From Candidatus Woesearchaeota archaeon (lineage in GTDB: Archaea; Nanobdellota; Nanobdellia; Woesearchaeales; JABGUJ01): 64,000 bases of DNA. Of this stretch, positions 57,288 to 64,000 are shown piece after piece. Both the position numbers and the translations under genes were made by a program. A model generated the notes under the pieces. That model saw only the letters and a program-made list of their open reading frames with translations, did not search any database and was not told the DNA's origin. Location: NCBI GenBank assembly GCA_018646625.1, contig JABGUJ010000004.1, positions 62,001 through 126,000 on the forward strand. Reading direction: 5' to 3'. Position 1 is the first letter of the stretch, and each line of letters opens with the position of its first letter.

Positions 57288-58217
57288 TTAACCGTCTTGG
57301 GACGAATTAGAAATACGCAAAAACTCTTCTTCAAACTTAGTTGCAATTACAGAGTCATGTATTATTAACACATTTTCATCATTATTCACATCCCCATTTA
57401 TACTTGGGTTAAAACTTCCTGTCACAATAATTTCACTATCGACAATAAACACTTTATGATGCATATTTGCTCCATTATTATCCCACTTAACATCTAAACT
57501 TTTATTCATTATATCAAATTGACTGTATTTGCTATTCTGACTTTTCTCCATCACACCTTTTACTTCAATTTTTCCTGATTTCTCAATCAAAACTTCAGCA
57601 ACCTTTCGATGCGTAAACGAAAAGACCATAAAATGTATTGACTTTTCTGCAGAATCAAGAACATCTATTATTTTATTGGCACACCAATCTTCTGGGCAGA
57701 AATAATTCTCATACAATTTACCATTGAGAGTCATCTTTGATCTTTTTGTCTTAAGACCTCCTCCATACACTCCTACTTGTAGTTCATAAAACTCTTTCAA
57801 ATAGTTCTCTGCTAACAAGCGAGACCTAACGAGCACAACATTGTTGTTATTAACAGAATCTCCGCGATGGGTGGGATTAAAACTACCTGTCCAAACCATA
57901 GAAGAATCAAATACGCAAAACTTATTGTGCATATATTGAAACTTAGTGTCTTTGATTGTAAAGTTTAAGCGTTGATCATAATTTATGTTATCAACGACGA
58001 CCGAAGCATTCTTTATTTTCAATATTGAAATTATTCCCTCTCTATCAACATCGAACAAAGCACACTTTACTTCTTCACTTTGATTAATCAAATAAATTAA
58101 GTTCTTGCCGCAATCATCTCTAGGGCAAAACAACACAATGGTGTGCGTATCTTCTTCACTAATATTTTCTGCACAACCAAACAACACAAGAACCATCAAC
58201 AAAAAGAATATCCTCAT
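57288..58217 (-). CDS. Phospholipase D-like lipoprotein with two HKD motifs
   Basis: A 309-aa protein with a lipobox (VLFGC, Cys15) and two PLD half-domains. Motif 1 is H97-x-K99-x4-D104 followed by GSFN, motif 2 is H253-x-K255-x4-D260 followed by GSFN. The second half resembles Nuc-type endonucleases and mitochondrial PLD (phosphodiesterase acting on DNA or lipids). Each half also has a CxxDxC pair (CPRDDC, CPEDWC), perhaps a disulfide or metal site. It is exported and tethered to the membrane, so it acts outside the cell; nucleic acid scavenging is one plausible role (inference). Confidence 0.85.
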   Translation of the reverse strand: MRIFFLLMVLVLFGCAENISEEDTHTIVLFCPRDDCGKNLIYLINQSEEVKCALFDVDREGIISILKIKNASVVVDNINYDQRLNFTIKDTKFQYMHNKFCVFDSSMVWTGSFNPTHRGDSVNNNNVVLVRSRLLAENYLKEFYELQVGVYGGGLKTKRSKMTLNGKLYENYFCPEDWCANKIIDVLDSAEKSIHFMVFSFTHRKVAEVLIEKSGKIEVKGVMEKSQNSKYSQFDIMNKSLDVKWDNNGANMHHKVFIVDSEIIVTGSFNPSINGDVNNDENVLIIHDSVIATKFEEEFLRISNSSQDG

Positions 58218-58311
58218 ACTAAAACCATTCCAGAACCAATTATAACTTCATTCCAATAGATCTCGAAACTCTTCCATTATTCTCGTAATATTTTCAAAAC
58301 CCTCAGAAATC

Positions 58312-58319
58312 TTTAAATA
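58312..58319 (+). promoter_or_regulatory. TATA box of the PsbP-like lipoprotein gene
   Basis: TTTAAATA centred 26 nt before ATG 58342; leaderless mRNA predicted. Confidence 0.55.
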
Positions 58320-58341
58320 GCCTCGTTCGCCTATTAACACA

Positions 58342-59412
58342 ATGTACGGCAAACTATCATTTATTGCGATTGTTATCATGCTCTTCTGTATAGGTTGTGG
58401 ATCTACTGCAAACATTAATGAAACGACTAATGAAACAAACACTTCATCGCTTGAAACTACTGAATTAGAAACTCAACCAATCATTGCTGGACAATACAAC
58501 GACAACGGGATAGAATTCACATACCCTGAAGATTGGGAGGTCAACTTATCCGTATCAAGCAGAATACTCTTCTTCGCTCACGATCCAACAACTGAAGACA
58601 AGTTTGACGAAGCTCTCATTGTATCTAGATATTCTAACAAGAAAGATCATACAGTCTGGTCAATTCAGAACAAAGTAGAAGAAGACCTTGAATTTATGAA
58701 CGGTTTTCAGAAGAGAGAATTTGCAACTCTAGATCACTACGCGATACGCTTCAGCTATAAAGATGAACTTGCAGACAAATATCGTTTATCAAAGAGACTA
58801 TACATAATCTCTGAAGATTATTACTATACTGTTGAATTTCTAACAGATTCAGACAGTTATGATGATTATCTTCATGGCTTCAAGAACATAGCAAAAACCA
58901 TCAAGATAGAAAATACTACATTAAACATCACGGAACTTTTCGATGGCCCCGATCTTCATGAATACCAAATTCCTGAAAAGCCAGTAAAAGAGATTGAATA
59001 CGAGGAGAGTGACGATCCAACACAACCTCCTAAACCTAAATACACCAATAAAGATTTCATACAAAAAGATGAAAATATTCTTTACGACTTCAACGGTAGA
59101 ATAACTGACAAAGACCAAGAAGATCTGCACTCTTTTACAGTAAAAGAACCCGGTTATGTTCTAACCGAAACCGCATACTGGGGGAAAGGAACTGGAAGAC
59201 TTACAACTGAAATATATCAATTCTTAAGTGATCCACCTGTTGACTGGGATTACGCAGAAGATGATGATTCCTTCTCAGAAAACATAAAATACGATCCGGG
59301 AAAATATATTGTAAAAGTGCGACCATATACTGACGCAGATTTAGGCGTATATACATTCAAAGCAAAATGGTGTGAAGATAAATGCCAACTTACTGGTCAA
59401 TCAACTTCTTAA
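58342..59412 (+). CDS. Lipoprotein with PsbP-like and pre-peptidase-like domains
   Basis: A 356-aa protein with a lipobox (FCIGC, Cys19), an Asn/Thr-rich linker, a domain starting GIEFTYPEDWEV (about residues 53-195) in the style of PsbP/DUF1795-like folds, a Pro/Lys-rich linker (about 215-240) and a C-terminal beta-sandwich (about 245-345) that resembles bacterial pre-peptidase C-terminal domains (motif YDPGKYIVKVRPYTDADLGVYTF, read in part). It ends with a short LTGQ motif. Function unknown; the ligand-binding look suggests a surface receptor. Its end overlaps the convergent gene at 59390 by 23 bases. Confidence 0.75.
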   Translation: MYGKLSFIAIVIMLFCIGCGSTANINETTNETNTSSLETTELETQPIIAGQYNDNGIEFTYPEDWEVNLSVSSRILFFAHDPTTEDKFDEALIVSRYSNKKDHTVWSIQNKVEEDLEFMNGFQKREFATLDHYAIRFSYKDELADKYRLSKRLYIISEDYYYTVEFLTDSDSYDDYLHGFKNIAKTIKIENTTLNITELFDGPDLHEYQIPEKPVKEIEYEESDDPTQPPKPKYTNKDFIQKDENILYDFNGRITDKDQEDLHSFTVKEPGYVLTETAYWGKGTGRLTTEIYQFLSDPPVDWDYAEDDDSFSENIKYDPGKYIVKVRPYTDADLGVYTFKAKWCEDKCQLTGQSTS

Positions 59413-59845
59413 TTGCATCATAACTCTTCAACAAGCTATATCTCGTCTGAGGATATTTCTCTGACAACTTCGCAACTAAATCTTTTATTTCGTCCTTTTT
59501 AATTTTCAAAGAAATCTTGTTTGCTTTAGCATACTGCAACAATTCTTCATCACTAACAAACTTAAACAACTTAATAATTTTAGAATTTTCTTTCTTCAAC
59601 TTTTTATTATTCAGTACACAACGCAGTAATTCTTTATCTTCATCATCTAATGTCCATAAAACTACTTTTTTATCGTGCTTTCCGCTCTTCACAACCTTGT
59701 GCGGTAATCCTTTTACTGCTTTCTTTAAACAAAACTCTACAATTTTATCTTCTACCAGAACTAGCTCATCTTTCTTAATCGGATTTAGCTTTATTGCTTT
59801 CCTTAACTTCCTTTCAAAGCTTTCTGCTGATCGTTTTTCCACCAT
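59390..59845 (-). CDS. Conserved-looking basic protein of unknown function
   Basis: A 151-aa protein, rich in Lys, Glu and Leu, predicted mostly helical with a short beta element (KKVVLWTLDDED). No family recognised. It has no signal peptide. The final 23 bases overlap the end of the convergent lipoprotein gene. The opposite-strand frames here look like shadows because they lack charge balance and promoters. Confidence 0.65.
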   Translation of the reverse strand: MVEKRSAESFERKLRKAIKLNPIKKDELVLVEDKIVEFCLKKAVKGLPHKVVKSGKHDKKVVLWTLDDEDKELLRCVLNNKKLKKENSKIIKLFKFVSDEELLQYAKANKISLKIKKDEIKDLVAKLSEKYPQTRYSLLKSYDAIKKLIDQ

Positions 59846-59925
59846 ATATTGCCCTTTTATAATGCTCTTTATATCATTTTTGTAAGTTTTATAAATGTCG
59901 TCACTACTCCAGAGTGCTCCCGAAT

Positions 59926-59940
59926 CCGAAATATTTAAAT
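59926..59940 (+). promoter_or_regulatory. BRE/TATA promoter of the candidate small RNA
   Basis: CCGAA followed by ATATTTAAAT, a strong archaeal BRE/TATA pair with no start codon at the expected place. The predicted start site is near 59961. Confidence 0.55.
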
Positions 59941-59960
59941 ATGAAGAGAACCACTGATAA

Positions 59961-60047
59961 GTAAGAACGGGGGAAAGGTTCTACTTTTTATCACAATCAC
60001 CTCTTTTTCCCAACAAAGTGCTCTTCGGAGTGCTTTGCTTGGGTTTT
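59961..60047 (+). ncRNA. Candidate structured small RNA ending in a UUCG hairpin
   Basis: The segment starts about 26 nt after a strong promoter, contains AGAAC...GTTCT (59964-59981) around a GGGGGAAAG loop that could pair with CTTTTTCCC (60003-60011), and ends with a long hairpin: CCCAA-CAAAGTGCTC, a TTCG tetraloop (60024-60027), GAGTGCTTTG and TTGGG with one bulged base (60009-60043), followed by TTTT. No good open reading frame is present. It does not resemble a tRNA, SRP RNA or RNase P RNA. The hairpin may alternatively be just a terminator or a 5' leader element of the next gene. Confidence 0.5.
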
Positions 60048-60093
60048 ACATCATCTAACATCTACAAAATCAAAACAAGTTTCATAGAAACAT

Positions 60094-60101
60094 TTTTAAA
60101 T
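60094..60101 (+). promoter_or_regulatory. TATA box of the first receiver-like gene
   Basis: TTTTAAAT with a predicted start near 60124, a few bases before ATG 60130. This favours ATG 60130 over the TTG at 60115, which would lie upstream of the transcript start. Confidence 0.5.
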
Positions 60102-60129
60102 AAATCAAAAAATCTTGAAAATAGGGAAA

Positions 60130-60555
60130 ATGGGAGGAACTGACTTACCACTACAAGCTAGAATTCTTTTGCTTAATATAGATCCTGCGGTAGGACGAGT
60201 TATGCAAAGAGCTACGAAGAAGGTACTTGATCGAACATATGAGTTTCCAACTCAAACAGGAAGATCTGTAGAATCACTTGATGGTCAGCTAGAAGGTGTT
60301 GATTTAGTTATAATGAGTATAGGCAATGTTCCCGCTTTACAAGACAAAAGCTATGCTCAACTAGATGATCTTGTTGAGCAAGGAACTAAAACCATAGTTA
60401 TGTCTGGTGGCGGAAATAGTGCTACTGCTTATGGTAGGGGCGCCAACGGATATATTGCTTTGCCTGCAAATTCAGAACTAATGGCACAAACACTTCAAGA
60501 TGTTCTTACTGTAGGTAAAGACGCAGGAAGAATACGTTATGACCAAGCACATTAG
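60130..60555 (+). CDS. Stand-alone receiver-fold protein without phosphoacceptor Asp (copy 1)
   Basis: A 141-aa protein that reads like a response-regulator receiver domain: strand 1 ARILLLNIDP (residues 10-19), strand 3 GVDLVIMS (56-63), strand 4 TKTIVMSGG and the alpha4-beta5 signature GANGYIALP. The phosphoacceptor position after strand 3 is Ser63 instead of Asp, and the conserved Lys is not evident, so it is probably a pseudo-receiver that works by protein contacts. There is no output domain. ATG 60130 was chosen from the promoter position. A second protein of the same kind follows 45 nt downstream. Confidence 0.7.
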   Translation: MGGTDLPLQARILLLNIDPAVGRVMQRATKKVLDRTYEFPTQTGRSVESLDGQLEGVDLVIMSIGNVPALQDKSYAQLDDLVEQGTKTIVMSGGGNSATAYGRGANGYIALPANSELMAQTLQDVLTVGKDAGRIRYDQAH

Positions 60556-60586
60556 AATCTAATTCTATTCTTTAATTTAACTTTAA

Positions 60587-60593
60587 GAGGTGA
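60587..60593 (+). promoter_or_regulatory. Shine-Dalgarno of the second receiver-like gene
   Basis: GAGGTGA, 7 nt before ATG 60601, the same motif as used by the giant surface genes; suggests translation from a transcript shared with the first receiver-like gene. Confidence 0.6.
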
Positions 60594-60600
60594 GGGAAAC

Positions 60601-61038
60601 ATGAGTAGTGACGGAAATTTAGGTGACGTTGTAAACGTCACATTGGTAAACGCAGAGGTTCTTGCAGCGCAACAAGTGCACAAAGCATTAACTGCAGACG
60701 GCAACAACGGAAGATACCGGTTTACATTTGGCAACACCCAACTTACAACGCCAGAAACTTTACTGGCTAGAGCAGATATTCTAATAGTTCAAGGAGACTA
60801 CACGAACGGGCAAACACCTGCGCTTATTGGTGCTGCAAGAGAAACACCTGTAATTGTTATGTCATATGAAGGTAGAGATGCAAGAACTGTTGCATACGAT
60901 CAAGGCGCAAAAGGATATATTGACCTGATAAGAAGACAAGATCCTTTAGATGTTGTAGAGGATGTTTTAGCTTCTGGAGAAGATACTGAACATTTTTTCT
61001 ACAAAATGAGAAAATCTCGGCAAGAGCGACCAAGTTAA
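60601..61038 (+). CDS. Stand-alone receiver-fold protein without phosphoacceptor Asp (copy 2)
   Basis: A 145-aa protein with receiver-like strand order: VNVTLVNAE (residues 11-19), ADILIVQGD (58-66), ETPVIVMSYEGRDA and the DQGAKGYIDL signature of alpha4-beta5. The phosphoacceptor position is Gln64, and the acidic pair after strand 1 is reduced to one Glu. It is a diverged neighbour of the first receiver-like protein, and also lacks an output domain; the C-terminus is basic (KMRKSRQERP). No histidine kinase is in the window. It overlaps the convergent S16 protease gene by 4 bases. Confidence 0.7.
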   Translation: MSSDGNLGDVVNVTLVNAEVLAAQQVHKALTADGNNGRYRFTFGNTQLTTPETLLARADILIVQGDYTNGQTPALIGAARETPVIVMSYEGRDARTVAYDQGAKGYIDLIRRQDPLDVVEDVLASGEDTEHFFYKMRKSRQERPS

Positions 61039-62894
61039 TCGTTTCTTAACTTTAATTTTGTTCTTTTGAATCTGCTCTTATAGAGTAGAACTTTCTTTCC
61101 AATTTTCGTCAGAATTAGAACAATAAGAACTAAGCAAACTAACCCAATCAAACCATAAAGAATATTGTACACTATTTGATAGTCGAACGGTTCTGCCTCA
61201 CTAACTAGAACAGCCCCTCCGACATTAATGACTTCTTTACTAAAATAAATATCTAGATTACTCAACTCTAGTGCATATTCTAGATAAAGTAACGCGGAGA
61301 ATTGATCTCCTCTTTGTTGTAATGTTTGTGCATATTCATAATAACTATATGCCATTATAGGAAAAGTTCCATCCTCTATTTGATCAATTAAACTTCTTCT
61401 CGCAGCCTCAATTTTACGAGTAACGGACTTATCAACTTTCTCCATTGCAAGATTCATTGTACTCAAAATTAAATTACTTTTAGCTTTAGTTTTACTCGCT
61501 CTAAACAAACATCGGGCATTATTTCCATCTTCATAATCCTTGTAGATTGAGTTGATATCTTCTCTAAGATTCTTCAACAGATTTGGAAAAAACAAATTAA
61601 CATAGTTGTATCTCTCCTCTGCTTCGTAAATTTTACTCAAACAACTTGCTTTCAGCCTGCCTTTTTCAAAATCAAACTTTTGACCTTGGTGATTATAGAA
61701 TTCTGACCAAGCATATGCGCTATACAATCTCTCAGTAGAAAATGCCAACACATAATATGTTTTATTCAACTGATCTGCCTCAATTGCTTCTCGTAAAGTT
61801 TCTAAATTCTCATCTACTTCTAATAATCTATCCATTACAATATTATACGCTTGCAAGTCTGCAATAGTTTCAATTGGGTTTTCATTCAAGAAATCAAACA
61901 ACTTCTTTTGATCTTCACGGATAGAAGATGCTTGAGAATTAACTTCACTAAAATTAAATTCATAAACTGATAAATATAATGTATTCAAATTAACATTTGC
62001 ACCAAAACACAAACTTGCAGATGAATAATGATCTCCTTGTTCTTTCTCCAACTTTGCTTGATTAGTAGAATTAACTGCAGCATCCATCAAAACCTGAAAA
62101 CCATCGTTCAACTCAAACCCTTCTATCTTCTCAAACAATATATTACTTCTCTCGCACAGATCAGAAGAAAGTTTCTGCATTATTCTGTCATAATTCTCAT
62201 TAACTTCCAATACTTTATCTCCTCTTTCTTTCGAAACGCCTGTAAAATGAAACAATGCTTCGTCGATATCTCCTATTTCTACTACTTCAATACCTAACTC
62301 TTCCCCTACAATAGACAAATCAACTGTGCTGTTATCTTTGTCAACATAAGTCATGGTGCCGACAGGAATCAAAACCTTTTTGATGCCATTTTTGCTAGCT
62401 ACTTCCATCTTTTCTTTTATGCCTGAAACAGGACCAATCAAAAACCCTGAATTAATAGTACCAGTAAGAGCCACAGTCTTATCAATTGGCAAGCCTTCTA
62501 ACATTGCAACTGTCAACACACCAATAGCTGCACTAGCACTTGGTCCGCCAACTAACGTTGATGAACTAGTTATTGCGTATAAAAAATCATGATTATTACA
62601 ATCTGCATCGGCATACTTACATGCCATCTCTTTTGCAAACCTTGTAGAAATTTGAGTGTCTAATTTAGTTGAAGGGAATGTGTTAAGAAAAATCTCGCCA
62701 ACACCTGGACGAATCTCCAGTTCTAACTTAGCCAATTGACCTTTGTATTCACCTTCTGCTGTCTCGGCTACTGCCAACAACAACATTCCTTCTTTCTTTA
62801 CGCCACTCAAACTAACGGCATTAGCTAAATAACTAAGAGAAACAACTACTAGAATTACTAATATTATACTAAAAAGTGCTTTCTTTGCAACCAT
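61035..62894 (-). CDS. Membrane-anchored Lon-like (S16) serine protease without ATPase domain
   Basis: A 619-aa protein with an N-terminal membrane helix or signal anchor (residues 5-26), an S16 protease domain (about 35-210) with catalytic Ser119 in GGPSASAAIG and Lys160 in GPVSGIKEKMEVA, a long helical region (about 220-560) with coiled-coil character, a C-terminal membrane helix (about 580-603) and a basic tail. The Ser-Lys dyad is intact. There is no AAA+ module, so unlike LonB it would be ATP-independent and face the outside of the membrane (topology inferred). AGGGGGGAC lies just upstream of ATG 62894, and a TATA box lies around 62930-62938. Confidence 0.85.
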   Translation of the reverse strand: MVAKKALFSIILVILVVVSLSYLANAVSLSGVKKEGMLLLAVAETAEGEYKGQLAKLELEIRPGVGEIFLNTFPSTKLDTQISTRFAKEMACKYADADCNNHDFLYAITSSSTLVGGPSASAAIGVLTVAMLEGLPIDKTVALTGTINSGFLIGPVSGIKEKMEVASKNGIKKVLIPVGTMTYVDKDNSTVDLSIVGEELGIEVVEIGDIDEALFHFTGVSKERGDKVLEVNENYDRIMQKLSSDLCERSNILFEKIEGFELNDGFQVLMDAAVNSTNQAKLEKEQGDHYSSASLCFGANVNLNTLYLSVYEFNFSEVNSQASSIREDQKKLFDFLNENPIETIADLQAYNIVMDRLLEVDENLETLREAIEADQLNKTYYVLAFSTERLYSAYAWSEFYNHQGQKFDFEKGRLKASCLSKIYEAEERYNYVNLFFPNLLKNLREDINSIYKDYEDGNNARCLFRASKTKAKSNLILSTMNLAMEKVDKSVTRKIEAARRSLIDQIEDGTFPIMAYSYYEYAQTLQQRGDQFSALLYLEYALELSNLDIYFSKEVINVGGAVLVSEAEPFDYQIVYNILYGLIGLVCLVLIVLILTKIGKKVLLYKSRFKRTKLKLRND

Positions 62895-63025
62895 TAGTCC
62901 CCCCTTACGTATTCTCGAGTAGCACTACTATATAAAATTATCTTCAATCTGCCCTTTTTCCGCAAATAGAGCCCGTCTAACCCTTATCTTGTCCATAAAA
63001 GCCCTTAGAGAGAGTTTGCTAAAGA

Positions 63026-63033
63026 TTTAAATA
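63026..63033 (+). promoter_or_regulatory. TATA box of topA
   Basis: TTTAAATA centred 26 nt before ATG 63056; leaderless mRNA predicted. Confidence 0.55.
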
Positions 63034-63055
63034 GAGTTTCTAAATTCCACTTCCT

Positions 63056-64000
63056 ATGGCATATGAGTTAATTATCACCGAAAAACCTTCTGCTGCAAAG
63101 AAAGTTGCTGAAAGTTTAGCGGATGGCAAGCCAATAAAGAAGAGTAATAATGGTGTTCCATATTACGATGTAACTCGCGGTAACAGAGACATTATGGTTG
63201 CCAGTGCGGTTGGTCATCTATATACTGTAACTGAAGCAGAAAAAGGCAAGTGGACCTACCCTGTTTTTGATGTTAAATGGGAACAATCCTCCAAAGTAGA
63301 TAAAAACTCAGCTTACACTTCTAAATATGTAACCACAATCAAAAAGTTAGCTAAAGAAGCTGACGAATTCACGATTGCAACTGACTATGATATCGAAGGA
63401 GAAGTCATAGGACTTAATATTCTAAAATTTGCTTGTAAAAAGAAAGACGGTAACAGAATGAAATACAGTACCGTTACCAAACCTGACTTGATAAAAGCTT
63501 ATGAAAATAAATCTAAAACACTTGATTGGGGCCAAGCAATCGCCGGCGTTACACGACATGAACTTGATTGGTATTATGGTATCAATTTAAGCCGAGCACT
63601 AACCCTTGCGGTAAAAACCACCGGCACTTTTCAATTACTAAGTTCGGGTAGAGTTCAAGGACCTGCACTAAAGGTTCTAGTTGATAAAGAAAAGGAAATC
63701 AAAGCATTTGTTCCTGATCCTTACTGGCAAGTTGAATTACACACTACGATTAAAGACGCGCCTTTAGTTGCATTACATGAAACTGATAAATTCTGGAAAA
63801 AAGAAGAATCTGAATCGGTGATGAACAATGTTAAAGGCCAAAAAGAAACTACTGTCGACAGTATTGATAGAAAACAATTTCAACAAACGCCACCATGTCC
63901 TTTCGACTTAACTACATTACAGACTGAAACTTATAGAAGTATGAGGATACAACCTAAAGATACTCTTGCTGCAGCTCAAGAACTTTACACTGCGGGATTA
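63056..64000 (+). CDS. topA: DNA topoisomerase I (type IA), 3' end outside window
   Basis: The first 315 codons of an archaeal-type topoisomerase I, which relaxes negative supercoils by cutting one strand. The frame is open to the last base. The TOPRIM domain is complete: LIITEKPSAAKKVAE (catalytic Glu9), VGHLYTV and the metal-binding TDYDIEGEVIG (DxDxE). The motif RHELDWYYGINLSRALT and the following SSGRVQGPAL are the usual continuation. The active-site Tyr region and zinc domains would lie beyond the window. Confidence 0.95.
   Translation, partial: MAYELIITEKPSAAKKVAESLADGKPIKKSNNGVPYYDVTRGNRDIMVASAVGHLYTVTEAEKGKWTYPVFDVKWEQSSKVDKNSAYTSKYVTTIKKLAKEADEFTIATDYDIEGEVIGLNILKFACKKKDGNRMKYSTVTKPDLIKAYENKSKTLDWGQAIAGVTRHELDWYYGINLSRALTLAVKTTGTFQLLSSGRVQGPALKVLVDKEKEIKAFVPDPYWQVELHTTIKDAPLVALHETDKFWKKEESESVMNNVKGQKETTVDSIDRKQFQQTPPCPFDLTTLQTETYRSMRIQPKDTLAAAQELYTAGL

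Noticed and set aside
58248-58442. 64-aa frame on the minus strand upstream of the PLD-like gene
   Set aside because: It overlaps the start and promoter of the PsbP-like lipoprotein gene and has no start signal of its own.

Overview
The window looks like a chromosome segment of an AT-rich archaeon, most likely a DPANN lineage of the Woesearchaeota/Pacearchaeota kind; the lineage is inferred from gene content and style, not from a marker tree. The evidence for an archaeon is BRE/TATA promoters placed 25-30 nt upstream of many start codons (leaderless transcripts), a tRNA gene with a bulge-helix-bulge intron, an archaeal-type topoisomerase I, a Ski2-like helicase, TrmB and Lrp regulators, a MEMO family protein, a membrane-bound Lon-like S16 protease and very large N-glycosylation-sequon-rich surface proteins. 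Genes without a leaderless promoter often carry a GAGGTGA-type Shine-Dalgarno 5-7 nt before the start, which I used to correct several starts.

Region 1 (1-40199) is a giant surface-protein locus on the + strand. Gene 1 (1-22121, cut at its 5' end, more than 7,300 codons) is a mosaic of carboxypeptidase-regulatory-like, CARDB-like, LamG-like, MopE-like and Cys-rich segments and long right-handed beta-helix (NosD-like) arrays. Gene 2 (22137-28028, probable ATT start) has a signal peptide, DUF11-like and cadherin/VCBS-like modules, a Thr-rich linker, one C-terminal membrane helix and a basic cytoplasmic tail. Gene 3 (28230-40199) has a signal peptide, Cys-rich head, beta-helix arrays, an embedded subtilisin-like (S8) protease with an intact catalytic triad, and a C-terminal module that matches the end of gene 1 codon for codon in length (289 codons). 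Together they look like a surface adhesion or predation/host-contact apparatus with a built-in protease; that role is inferred.

Region 2 (40200-49135) holds a MEMO/AmmeMemoRadiSam-B protein, a decayed tRNA copy, a tRNA-Leu(CAA) with a 33-nt intron in its T-loop, a one-domain lycopene cyclase-like membrane protein, S-adenosylhomocysteine hydrolase, a small protein/MFS transporter/Lrp operon, a Kazal-domain lipoprotein operon with a membrane protein and a HAD hydrolase, an adenosine kinase-like PfkB enzyme (which would remove the adenosine made by the SAH hydrolase), a PD-(D/E)XK nuclease and a small Cys-rich protein.

Region 3 (49143-54916) contains an HD-domain protein overlapping a compact ATP-dependent DNA ligase, a TrmB-like regulator divergent from a solute-binding lipoprotein with a palindrome between them, and a Ski2-like helicase. 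Region 4 (55012-64000) contains a second MFS transporter, a secreted protein that resembles a bacterial outer-membrane beta-barrel (unexpected in an archaeon), a double-HKD phospholipase D-like lipoprotein, a PsbP-like lipoprotein, an unknown 151-aa protein, a candidate structured small RNA, two neighbouring receiver-fold proteins that lack the phosphoacceptor Asp, the S16 protease and the first 315 codons of topoisomerase I. No CRISPR array, insertion sequence or integrase was seen.
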